A DNA stretch of 64,000 nt from Chiua virens (lineage: Eukaryota > Basidiomycota > Agaricomycetes > Boletales > Boletaceae). Of this stretch, positions 54,705 through 63,425 are shown piece by piece. The notes under the pieces were generated by a model. That model saw only the letters and a program-made list of their open reading frames with translations. It did not search any database and was not told the DNA's origin. Positions within the stretch are counted from its first letter, which is position 1, and every line of letters starts with the position of its first letter. The stretch spans positions 2,480,001-2,544,000 of the forward strand of contig JAHNUO010000002.1 in the NCBI GenBank assembly GCA_019787685.1, given 5' to 3'. Both the position numbers and the translations under genes were made by a program.

Positions 54705-56412
54705 TCACCCGACAACATCAGCCTTCTGCCTTCTGTGAATCTCACCTAGCAAATTGTTGAGCAGGTCAACCTCATCGATCGCGTTATTCGGCATCTCGTT
54801 CAATACGGCGTGCAACAACGTATTGCTGGAGACGATGTAGACACGCTGGTTCGGGAGGTTCGCGACTTCCAGGTTACTCTTGACATTTTCCCTCGTCTTC
54901 TCGATAAACTGCTTCTTCGCGGCCTTGTATAGCTGGTTACGACGCTCAGCATCTTCCTCACCGTCCCTCTCACTATCGTATCCCATATCCATCATCATGA
55001 CGTTCCGAATGTGCTGGTCCGCTTTTGAGCGAACAATGTATGTCGGAATGTTGAACCGCCTGGCGTTCATGAGGATGGCAATATCCGTCAGCGTCAAACG
55101 TTTTTCGGAAAGCACGATGATGGAATCAAAGACATAGAGACCTTGGTCGTTGAAGTATTGCCAGTCAGGGCACTTGAGGGTGCCCGCACCAGGGGTGTCG
55201 TACCAGACGAATGGGTAGTCTGAATTTGTGTCTGCGTATCGGGTTAAATGGAGTGTCGTCTCTGTGACCCCGGCGGCCGCAGCACGCGGGTCTCTGCCAT
55301 GTAAACCGCGAAATGCATTGACAAGCGAAGACTTGCCGCTACCAGAGATCCCGACGATGGCAATGTGACAACGACCCTCCTCATACTGGATACGCTTCTT
55401 GGCGGCGGTGAGCTCCTCGAGAGTGGGGGTCACGACCGGCTGAATACCCTCCTTCAATCGCCTTTCTGCCTCTGCCTTGGCCTCGCTCGCTTTCCGGGCT
55501 TCTTCTGCAGCTGTGCGTACGATCTCCTGACCCAGCGCCGCAGCAATCTCGGCTGCAATACGCTGCTCATCCGCAGCCTTTTGCGCCTTCTCCGCATCTT
55601 CCCTTGCAGCTGCCAGTGACTTCTCTACATCCAGCTTTATCCCCTGGGACAGCGCCAGATGCTCCTGACTCTGCCCTGCGGGTCTTGCAGCCACTTCCTG
55701 GGCGACTCTGGAGGCTGCCTCGGCAAGCTCCTTCCCCAATTGAGCCCTCCATCGTTCGACCTCTTCCGCTGCCCGCGCGGCTGCTCCGTCAGCTTCTTCC
55801 AGGCGGGCACAAGCCCGGTGACGTTCCTGTTCGATTTCCCTCTTGACCCCGTCAACACGGTCCTGCGCCATCCCTCTTCAGCCTCTGCCCTGGTTCGTTC
55901 AGCCTCCTGGCGTTCTTCGATGGCAGGAATAGGCGGGGCTTTTACCCAGTCATCCTACCAGATGAAAGGCAACCGGAACTAACGTCAGTGTGGTTTTGAC
56001 CAGACGAAAGGCAACCGGAACTAACATCAGTGCGGTTCTGACCAGACGAAAGGCAGCCAGAACCAACATCAATGCAATCCCGACCAGACCAAAGACAGCC
56101 GGAACCAACGTCAGTATGGTTCCAACTAGACCAAAGGCAGCTGGAACCAACGTCAGTACGGTTCCAACCAGATCAAAGGCAGCCGGAACCAACGTCAGTA
56201 CGGCCCCGACCAGACCAAAGGCAACCTGGACTCAACAACGTCAGTATGGTTCCGACCAGACCAAAGGCAGCCGGAACCAACGTCAGTGCAGCTCCGACCA
56301 GACCAAAGAAGGCAACCGGAACCAACGCCAGTATGGTTCCGACTACAAACAAGGTGACTGGGGCCGATGCCACCATCACAATAAGGAGGAGGAGTGCTAG
56401 AAGAAAAAACAT
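54705..56412 (-). CDS. IRG-like GTPase, left copy, with expanded hydrophobic N-terminal repeats
   Basis: GTPase resembling the immunity-related (p47) GTPase class. From ATG 55871 to 54705 one uninterrupted frame (388 residues) carries an Ala/Glu-rich coiled coil (about residues 1-150) and a G domain. G-domain motifs: IAIVGISGSGKSSLVNAFRG (G1), TETTLHL, VWYDTPGAGT (G3), VRSKADQHIRNV (G4) and a helical C-terminus ending KADVVG. Upstream, homology to the right copy shows that the original start is ATG 56412 (MFFLLALLLLIVMVASAPVT, signal- or anchor-like). It is followed by about nine 14-residue units of the type LVPAAFGLVGTILT. This N-terminal part is now out of frame: a 4-bp insertion in one repeat (about 56231-56240), an extra base near 55955, and a short loss near 55872-55880. 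It could be a decayed N-terminus, a spliced form, or error. Confidence 0.75.
55967..56355 (-). repeat. 42-bp tandem repeat encoding 14-residue hydrophobic units
   Basis: About 9 head-to-tail units, on the + strand reading AAAGGCAGCCGGAACCAACG followed by TCAGTACGGTTCCGACCAGACC. On the minus strand each unit encodes about LVPAAFGLVGTILT. Units differ by point changes. The seventh has four extra bases (near CTCAACAACG, 56231-56240) and the ninth three. The right copy has only about one unit (61446-61490). Confidence 0.88.
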
Positions 56413-57279
56413 ATTTCATCAGTTCACTAGATCGAAGAGCCACGTATGTGATTTAGTGGTTATCTTGCTTGACAAGGTTTCCTATCGCCCCCCATAATTC
56501 GTGGGAACAACTCATCACTGAAAGACCTTCCTTTTTTGTCACTTCCTTTTATGTATCACTACTATTATATAATCTCGTGCGTTCAAGCAAGGTTTCTGCC
56601 GCTGCAGGCGGCATTTCCAAGTATACTGTTTGCGCTGTAAGTATCGTGGTAGATGCTCAAAGTCTTCGTGAAGTTCCGGGTTGTCTGGATATAAGGTGAA
56701 CAGATCATGACTTTTTTTAAACTCCGATGGCCTTGCAGAGCTGTAGTCTGCAGGTAACTACTGTCTTTAGAGTGGCCTACGACGTTGGATGCCTCTGGGC
56801 CTAGCTTGCCATGTTTGTACCCTTGGGAGTGGGTTGTATAGGTTCCTCCAATCATCTTTCGATGTTTCGGGCTTCTTCACCAGTCGTGGCACACGAGGCA
56901 TACAGGGCCACAGTTCTAACCACCAAGATGCATAACTGACATGCAAAACAGGGAATTGATGACATGCAAGGGCACCTTAAAGACGCCAGATAGTGATAGT
57001 GACTAATAGGGTGTCCTCGTTGCAAGGAATAGAAGTCATAGACGTCTTGGCGAGGAGAGAAGCGACTCGGCACTTTTCAATGAGCAGTCAAGAGTCCGAC
57101 CCGTACCAATTACTCTTCAAGGAAAAGTGCACCTTAGGAGATATGCTCAAAAGAACAAACGAGTTGCGCCAGTAGGTTGGCAAGTGAATGATTGAGATTG
57201 AGAACGGGTTGCATGTGTCGTGTGCTTGCTGAATGTCTTTCCTTTTTCGGTATCAAAGTCTCTGACTTGATCTCCCGTC
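56413..57279. other. Unique spacer between GTPase and RRS1 genes
   Basis: About 870 bp. Homology to the right unit stops near 56446 and resumes around 57234. A 60-residue frame at 56993-57175 (SSQESDPYQLLFKEKCTLGD) is unrecognised and probably not coding. Confidence 0.4.
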
Positions 57280-58415
57280 ATGGACGTATCCAACTTACTT
57301 GCGGCCCACACCGCCAAACCGTAAGCCCATCCAAACTCAAGCTACGTCCGTATAACCCAACCCACCCAACAGCCAACCCATCACCGTCGAAAAAGACACC
57401 CCCTTCGACGTCGACCCAGGTTTCCTCACCGTCACCGACCTCAACCCGATCGACCCAGAGTCCTACGCGTACGTTCTCTCCACGCTTCACTCACCCACTC
57501 ACAGTCCCCACTAGCGCCAACCTCGAAGAATGCCTCCAAGTCACCGCACGTGACGGCATCCAAGCCCTCGTCGCCGCCCTCTACACCCTCCCCACCCACC
57601 CCTCCCCCGACGGCCCCCTCGCCCAACTTCCCCCACCGACAACCCCCCACCCCCGCACCAAACCTCTCCCGAAACCGAAACAACCCACGAAATGGGAACG
57701 CTTCGCCGCATCCAAAGGCATCCAGCAAAAACGCCGTGAGCGAAAAATATGGGACGAAGAAAAACAAGAATGGACGGACAGGTGGGGATGGAATGGGAAG
57801 AATAAGGAGAAGGAGGGGCAGTGGATACATGAGGTCAAGGCGGATGCGCGTAGGTGTTTTTTTTTTTTGTGCTCGTGACGTGTACGAGTTGATCGGGTTG
57901 GTAGCGGTCGACTTGGATCCTGCTCAGGATGCGAGGAACGCGCGCAAGGCGAGGGTAGCCAAGAATGAACGCCAGAGACTACAGAATATCGCACGCGGAG
58001 AAGCTGCACGGGAGGACCGCGAACAGCGCAAAGTCGATATCGACAGGACGTTGGCGTCGACGCGGATAAGTACGGCCAGCATGGGCAAATTTGATAAAAA
58101 GCTCGAGGGCGACAAAAAGATGCGTGGTCTCAAGCGAAAGGTAGGCTCAGGTTCGTTTGGTGGGCGACGTGCACTCAGGTTATCTAGTTTGACCCCACCG
58201 AAGCATCGGTGGAGCAGGAGAAACAGACATCTCTTGCTATCCTTTCAAAACTGGGTAGCGAGTCCAAACGAGCTCGCACAGAAAAAGGTGGCGACGACGT
58301 GGTGAACGTTCGGAAAGCCATCAGGGTGGTCAGCAAGGGCAAAGGTGGTGTTGCATTGGGCAGAGAAACCGCAGGCAGTTCAAGTTCAAAACGCAAACGA
58401 GGAGGCAAACGGTAA
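57280..58415 (+). CDS. RRS1: RRS1, ribosome biogenesis regulatory protein
   Basis: Nucleolar assembly factor of the 60S subunit, partner of Rpf2 in 5S RNP loading. Five exons in one frame (311 residues): 57280-57320, 57373-57468, 57515-57849, 57905-58140, 58188-58415. Seen: MDVSNLLAAHTAK, QPITVEKDTPFDVDPGFLTV with TDLNPIDPESYA, LEECLQVTARDGIQALVAAL, then the signature KQPTKWERFAASKGIQQKRR and KIWDEEKQEWTDRWGWNGKN. QDARNARKARVAKNERQRLQ and the Lys/Arg tail SSSSKRKRGGKR complete it. The start is the first ATG and gives the expected N-terminus. It lies in the left unit of the duplication. The right unit keeps only the 5' leader and part of the last exon. Confidence 0.93.
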
Positions 58416-58509
58416 TAATAATGTCCATATCGTATTGAGTTCATACCTACATGTGTATACATACAAAAAGTATGGTACGGAACTCGGAACGAACATTGTT
58501 CTCCTCACA

Positions 58510-59214
58510 CTACTTCTCTGCTACAGGCAGGTTATCCAAGTTGGCCTTTCCATCCTTGACCCACTCTTCCTTAACCAACTTCTCTCGGTCCAGATAGTAA
58601 TACCGGTACACCAGTTTAATCGTCCCCTCACTGGCTCCTGCTACTGCACTGATATCACGAGTCGACTTTGGTTTGCCCAACAGCAAACACGTAAAGTATA
58701 TCGCACCGCCTGCAATAGACACAGGACTCCTCCCATCTGCGATCCCGTGCTGACGTGCTGCAACAATGATATCGACTGCACGCTGACCGGCAGATCGAGA
58801 TGATTGCAGTATCGAACCAGGAGTGTCTCTGGTCCAGTCGAGGGGTTACCGGCATTATTGCTCTGTGCAGTGGCGCCTGGTGAGAGATTGAACGCTTGTT
58901 CCAGTGCCTTGTAGCACTGGCCAAGTGTCTTCTTCGACACATGGGTCAGGTTGCAGATCTCCCTAAACGTCCTCGGAACATGCGCCTGACGACACGCGAT
59001 AAATATGCATGCAGCGATGACAGCTTCAAGGGGCTTTCAAGTTTCCACGGTGATGTCGCTAATGGTGTTGAGCAACGAGAACTGGTCGCACCAGCTGCCG
59101 ATGTCGCGGAACGCAGTGAGGAGGTTGCGCTCGGAGCAAGAACTCTGTGGACGCGAGGCTGCACGCTGTAGCTCACGTGCGATACCAGAACCGCCGTCCC
59201 TAAAACTAATGACG
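58510..59214 (-). pseudogene. TFIIB C-terminal fragment (left unit)
   Basis: Truncated duplicate of the TFIIB gene at 62307-63425. The N-terminal zinc ribbon and the first part of the linker are absent because the duplication junction at 59214 cuts the gene. Compared with the full copy it has lost about 33 bp in the first cyclin repeat (near 59040, around the region encoding KLYKRLGSDEEKLLRG). It has also lost one base near 58981 and 10 bp near 58770 (in VQSICSD), all breaking the frame. Where it is intact it preserves the ancestral sequence, for example ISFRDGGSGIAREL and CNHLDLPVSVQS. Confidence 0.85.
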
Positions 59215-59667
59215 AAGGATCGCTCTTCGGCCAAATCATGTTCCTCGGGACGCTCGGGGTATCTTGGGCCTACAATTCGTATCTGTCTTTGCTCGAGAAA
59301 GAGAAAATACAGGCCAAAGTTTTCTTCAGAAAGCTAGGGAAACCCAAAATGGCAAGTTCCGTCTCGGAACGAGGACGACCATGACCGTCTTTGCTTGTCT
59401 TCTCATCTGCGATGGACTAGAGAGCCCATTTGACGGCATCAATTCTGGCAGGATCCTTCGTTGCCACACCTGTGTATCATTTAGAATGAAATCCCGGTGG
59501 AGAAATAATGTAATTCGGCAGATGAAGGAAGCCGCTGTGGCTTGCCTGGAGATCGATGTGACGACCGCTCGAACCTCCGCGAGAGCGATTTAAACCTCCT
59601 TATCACTTTGCTTAAAGATGCAAAGTCTGCGTTCGCGGGTTATCACGAGCATTTCGTGTCATCCTAG
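59215..59667 (+). pseudogene. 3' fragment of the membrane protein gene
   Basis: Matches 53654-54128 from the last hydrophobic span (GSLFGQIMFLGTLGVSWAYN) to the stop. Start codon and the first two thirds are missing. Internal changes break the frame: loss of one base after AAACCCAAAATG (59349), a rearranged segment at 59461-59490, and small deletions near 59530. It is a by-product of the duplication breakpoint. Confidence 0.85.
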
Positions 59668-60199
59668 ACAGCGGCTCGGTGAGGATCGGATCGCCCAAGC
59701 CACAATGTATACTGATACCACACCGTTGTGGATCTTTCATGCCATGATACACGCTTTCTTGTTTTTCTATCTGACTCGGATACGGTCATGCTCTGTTGAT
59801 ATGTAGCCCCTAAAAGAATGGAATGTTAGTGATGTGACCTGAATTCAGAAGGCTCATTCTCCTTCAAGCTTTGGCTCATTCGCAGATCCGTAGTCCGGGA
59901 GGATGCCCAGTGCTTGTAGTCTGGACGAGTTAATGAACAGGAGTGATAACCAACTCGTAACAAAGTCGTCCGAGTCGGGACTTCGCACATTGAAAGCAAC
60001 CCATAATTATTGTACAGTAAACGCATTCATCGGACTTTTGTAAGTTCACTCATGGAGCACTCGATGAGCGCTTGAGCGCTCAGTGTGGAAATATTCCCAT
60101 AATAATACTTCGCTAATGCTCGCTTGGTCGATTTTGAGAGCTGCGATTGGAGAACTGCTCAACCGTTCATCAGGAGTCGTCGTGATACACTTCCCTCAT
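59668..60199. other. Duplicated 3' spacer
   Basis: Copy of 54127-54704 with small indels. It includes a 25-bp addition (around CTTGGTCGATTTTGAGAGCTGCG, 60123-60145) absent from the left unit. No gene. Confidence 0.5.
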
Positions 60200-61556
60200 T
60201 CACCCGACAACATCAGCCTCCCGCCTTCTGTGAATCTCACCTAGCAAATCGTCGAGCAGGTCAACCTCATCGATCGCGTTCTTCGACATCTTGTTCAATA
60301 CGGCGCGCAACAATGTATTGCTGGAGACGATGTAGACACGCTGGTCCGGGAGGTTCGCGACTTCCAGGTTACTCTTGACGTTTTCCCTTGTTTTCTCGAT
60401 CAACTGCTTCCTCGCGGCCTTGTATAGCTGGTTACGACGCTCGACATCTTCCTCGCCATCCTCCTCATGATCGTATCCCATATCCATCATCATGACGTTC
60501 CGAATGTGTTGGTCAGCTTTCGACCGAACGATATATGTCGGAATATTGAACCATCTGGCGTTCGTGAGGATGGCAATATCCGTCATCGTCAAACGATTGT
60601 CGGAAAGCACGATGATGGAATCAAAGACATAGAGACCTTGGTCGTTGAAGTATTGCCAGTCAGGGCACTTGAGGGTGCCTGCACCAGGGATGTCGTACCA
60701 GACGAATAGGCTGTCTGGATTTGTGTCTGCATATCGAGTTAAGTGGAGTGTTGTCTCTGTGACCCCGGCAGCCGCAGCACGCGGGTCCTTGCCATGTAAA
60801 CCGCGAAATGCATTGACAAGCGAAGACTTGCCGCTACCAGAGATCCCGACGATGGCAATAGTGACAACGACCCTCCTCATACTGGATACGCTTCTTGGCG
60901 GCGGTGAGCTCCTCGAGAGTGGGGGTCACGACCGGCTGAATACCCTCCTTCAGTCGCCTTTCTGCCTCTGCCTTGGCTTCGTTCGCTTTCCGGGCTTCTT
61001 CTGCAGCTGTGCGTACGATCTCCTGACCCAGCGCCGCAGCAATCTCGGCTGCAATACGCTGCTCATCTGCAGCCTTTTGCGCCTTCTCTGCGTCTTCCCT
61101 TGCAGCCGCCATTACCTTCTCTACATCCAGCTCTATCCTCAGGGACAGCCCCTGACTCTGCCCTGCGGGTCTTGCAGCCACCTCCTGGGCGACTCTGGAG
61201 GCTGTCTCGGCAAGCTCCTTCTCTAATTGAGCCCCCCATCGTTCGACCTCTTCCGCTGCCCGCGCCGCCGCTCTGTTAGCTTCCTCCAGGCGGGCACAAG
61301 CTCGGCGACGTTCCTGTTCGGTTTCCCTCTTGACCCTGTCAACACGGTCCTGTGCCTTCCTGGCAACTTCTTCAGGCCTCCTCCCTGGTTCGTTCAGCCT
61401 CCTGGCGTTCTTCGATGGCAGAAATGACAGGACTGTTACCCGGTCGTCAACCAGACGAAAGGCAACTGGAACCAACGTCAGTGCGGTTCCGACCACAGAC
61501 AAGGCGACTGGGGCCAACGCCATCACAGTATGGAGGGGTGCTAGAAAAAAAACCAT
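60200..61556 (-). CDS. IRG-like GTPase, right copy, one extra base before the G domain
   Basis: Paralogue of the left copy. ATG 61556 opens MVFFLAPLHTVMALAPVALS, then one hydrophobic repeat unit (VGTALTLVPVAFRLVDD) and the Ala/Glu/Arg coiled coil (ARKAQDRVDRVKRETEQERR). The G domain follows: IAIVGISGSGKSSLVNAFRG, VWYDIPGAGT (Thr of the left copy replaced by Ile in G3), VRSKADQHIRNV, ending EADVVG. The frame is continuous except at 60860. There the left copy has CAC-ATT and this copy CAC-T-ATT, turning CHIAIVG into a premature stop. Without that T the protein is 451 residues. A local shifted stretch (SFLPSKNARRLNEPGRRP) is bounded by compensating indels against the left copy. Confidence 0.75.
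61446..61490 (-). repeat. Single 42-bp repeat unit, right GTPase copy
   Basis: Counterpart of the left array, with about one unit (CGAAAGGCAACTGGAACC... to ...GGTTCCGACC). Confidence 0.75.
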
Positions 61557-62014
61557 GTTTCGTCAGTTCACTAGATCGAAGAGCCACGTATGAGGGGTGG
61601 TATATTGTTTACGCTGATGAGGTTGAACTTGCAATGGGATAGGGATTGACAGGGCTTTATATAATACCTCAGGAGAGAACGACAGGTGGGATTGAACGAG
61701 GAGTCACTAATGCCCTTACCCTATCAAGGCTCTGCAAGAGCGATTTCTGGAAACACCGAAGATGCAGTAAAGGCGATAGCAATTGTGACTGATATCCAGA
61801 GAAGGGTGTGACTGTGATGGCATACTCTGATGAAAATGAGAGAACACCTGTGATTGTGATTGGGAAGGGGGGTCTCTGAGGATGCTGGAACGAGCGTGAT
61901 ATTGTACCAGTGGTGGTGGATTCAAAAATTAAAGCGTACCAAAACCTTAGTGCCCTTCCCGGGCAAAGTCTCGCCATGCAAGCCAATTCTCCTTGTAGCC
62001 TGGTGATTGAGAAG
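61557..62014. other. Spacer, partly unique to the right unit
   Basis: 61557-61591 matches the left unit (ACTAGATCGAAGAGCCACGT). 61592 to about 62010 has no counterpart there. A 129-residue frame at 61669-62058 (-) has no recognisable features. Origin unknown; possibly ancestral spacer deleted on the left, or an insertion. Confidence 0.4.
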
Positions 62015-62215
62015 TGTCTTTCCTTTTTCGAAATCAAAAGTCTCCGTCTTTCGTCCATGGACGTTATCTAGTTTGATCCCACCGAAGCATCGGTGGAGCA
62101 AGAGAAACAAACATCTTTTGCTATCCTTTCAAAACTGGGCGACGTGGTGAACGTTCGGAAAGCCATCGGGGTGGTCAGCAAGTTCAAAACGCAAACGAGG
62201 GCAAACAGTAATAAA
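62010..62215 (+). pseudogene. RRS1 remnant
   Basis: The RRS1 leader and start (GTCTTTCCTTTTTCG to CATGGACGT, compare 57234-57287) join directly to the last intron end and last exon (TATCTAGTTTGATCCCACCG, compare 58181-58200). The join is at TATC, shared by both ends. The last exon has further deletions (loss after LSKLG, and of GKGGVALG). Not functional. Confidence 0.85.
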
Positions 62216-62306
62216 AAATGTCCACATCGTATTGAGTTCATACCTACATGTGTATACATACAAAAAGTATGGTACGGAACTCGGAACGAACATCGTTCTC
62301 CTCACA

Positions 62307-63425
62307 CTACTTCTCTGCCACAGGCAGGTTATCCAAGTTGGCCTTTCCATCCTTGACCCACTCTTCCTTGACCAACTTCTCTCGGTCCAGATAGTAATAC
62401 CGGTAGACCAGTTTAATCGTCCCCTCACTGACTCCCGCTACTGCACTGATATCACGAGTCGACTTTGGTTTGCCCAACAGCAAACACGTAAAGTATATCG
62501 CACCGCCTGCAATAGACACAGGACTCCTCCCATCTGCGATCCCATGCTGACGTGCTGCAACAATGATATCCGAGCAAATCGACTGCACGCTGACCGGCAA
62601 GATCGAGATGATTGCAGTACCGAACCAGGAGTGTCTCTGGTCCAGTCGAGGGGTTACCGGCATTATTGCTCTGTGCAGTGGCGCCTGGTGAGAGATTGAA
62701 CGCTTGTTCCAGTGCCTTGTAGCACTGGCCAAGTGTCTTCTTCGACACATGGGTCAGGTTGCATATCTCCCTAAACGTCCTCGGAACAGTGCGCCTGACG
62801 ACACGCGATAAAGATGCATGCAGCGATGACAGCTTCAAGGGGCTTTCCACGGAGAAGCTTTTCTTCATCCGAGCCGTTTGTAGAGCTGCTTGGCGATGTC
62901 GCTAATGGTTTTGGGCAACGAGAACTGGTCGCACCAGCTGCCGATGTCGCGGAACGCAGTGAGGAGGTTGCGCTCGGAGCGAGAACTCTGTGAACGCGAG
63001 GCTGCACGCTGTAGCTCACGTGCGATACCAGAACCGCCAGTCCCTAAAACTAATGACGGTATCCAGCTGCTCCATACCCTCCAACAGGGGGTCCGAGGCA
63101 GCACCGACACGAGAAGGGTCATCTCCTTCATCGTTGGCAAATGTCTATAGATGAAGAAAAGTGCGTAGTGCAGCGGCGTCAGAAGGAAGAGAAAGGCTGA
63201 ATATCAACTTACCCGCCACTCGCTCCTAGTGTCCACAATACGGTCACCCAATACGAGACCGCACCCCCCACACACAAGGTCCCCACTTCCAAACTCCTCG
63301 ACGATGTTCGGGTTGGGATCTCTGCAGTCAGGACAAATAAGGCGTACGGCCAAATCTGGGCCGTATGTGGGTGATTGGACTTTCTGCGAGTTGGCAGCGA
63401 GTGGGAATGGTTGCGAGAATGCCAT
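62307..63425 (-). CDS. Transcription initiation factor TFIIB (only full-length copy)
   Basis: General RNA polymerase II factor. Start ATG 63425 gives MAFSQPFPLAANS. The zinc ribbon is LICPDCRDPNPNIVEEFGSG then DLVCGGCGLVLGDRIVDTRS (C-x2-C ... C-x2-C). After an intron near 63140-63208 come NDEGDDPSRVGAASDPLLEG, LLTAFRDIGSWCDQFSLPKT and cyclin fold 1 (KQLYKRLGSDEEKLLRGKPL, AVIAACIFIACRQAHCSEDV). KKTLGQCYKALEQAFNLSPG and cyclin fold 2 (ICSDIIVAARQHGIADGRSP, GGAIYFTCLLLGKPKSTRDI, SEGTIKLVYRYYYLDREKLV) follow, ending NLPVAEK. Two single extra bases relative to the truncated copy break the frame: 63039 (RDGGSG context) and 62599/62600 (LDLPVSVQS context). Both would be T on the coding strand. Confidence 0.9.

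Larger units (their letters stand above)
53654..59214. repeat. Left unit of a tandem segmental duplication
   Basis: Begins at AAGGATCGCTCTTCGG inside the membrane protein gene, spans the IRG-like gene and RRS1, and ends inside TFIIB after CTAAAACTAATGACG. The next base (59215) restarts at AAGGATCGCTCTTCGG. The whole gene order is repeated in the right unit, in the same orientation. Confidence 0.88.
59215..63066. repeat. Right unit of a tandem segmental duplication
   Basis: Direct repeat of 53654-59214 with deletions. It contains the membrane-protein 3' fragment, IRG-like GTPase, RRS1 remnant and the TFIIB segment, which here continues into the full gene. It is shorter (about 3.85 kb) because most of RRS1 and most 42-bp repeats are missing. 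Confidence 0.88.

Noticed and set aside
55967..56355. Tandem repeats considered as a CRISPR-like array
   Set aside because: Units are contiguous with no spacers, and the genome is eukaryotic.
55990..56497. Plus-strand frames rich in Thr/Lys/Asn (TRPKAAGTNVS repeats)
   Set aside because: They are antisense to the 42-bp repeats. The minus strand is favoured because in the right copy it is continuous with the coiled coil and starts with a homologous ATG.
61669..62058. 129-residue minus-strand frame in the right unit
   Set aside because: It overlaps the RRS1 remnant leader, has no recognisable domain and is absent from the left unit.
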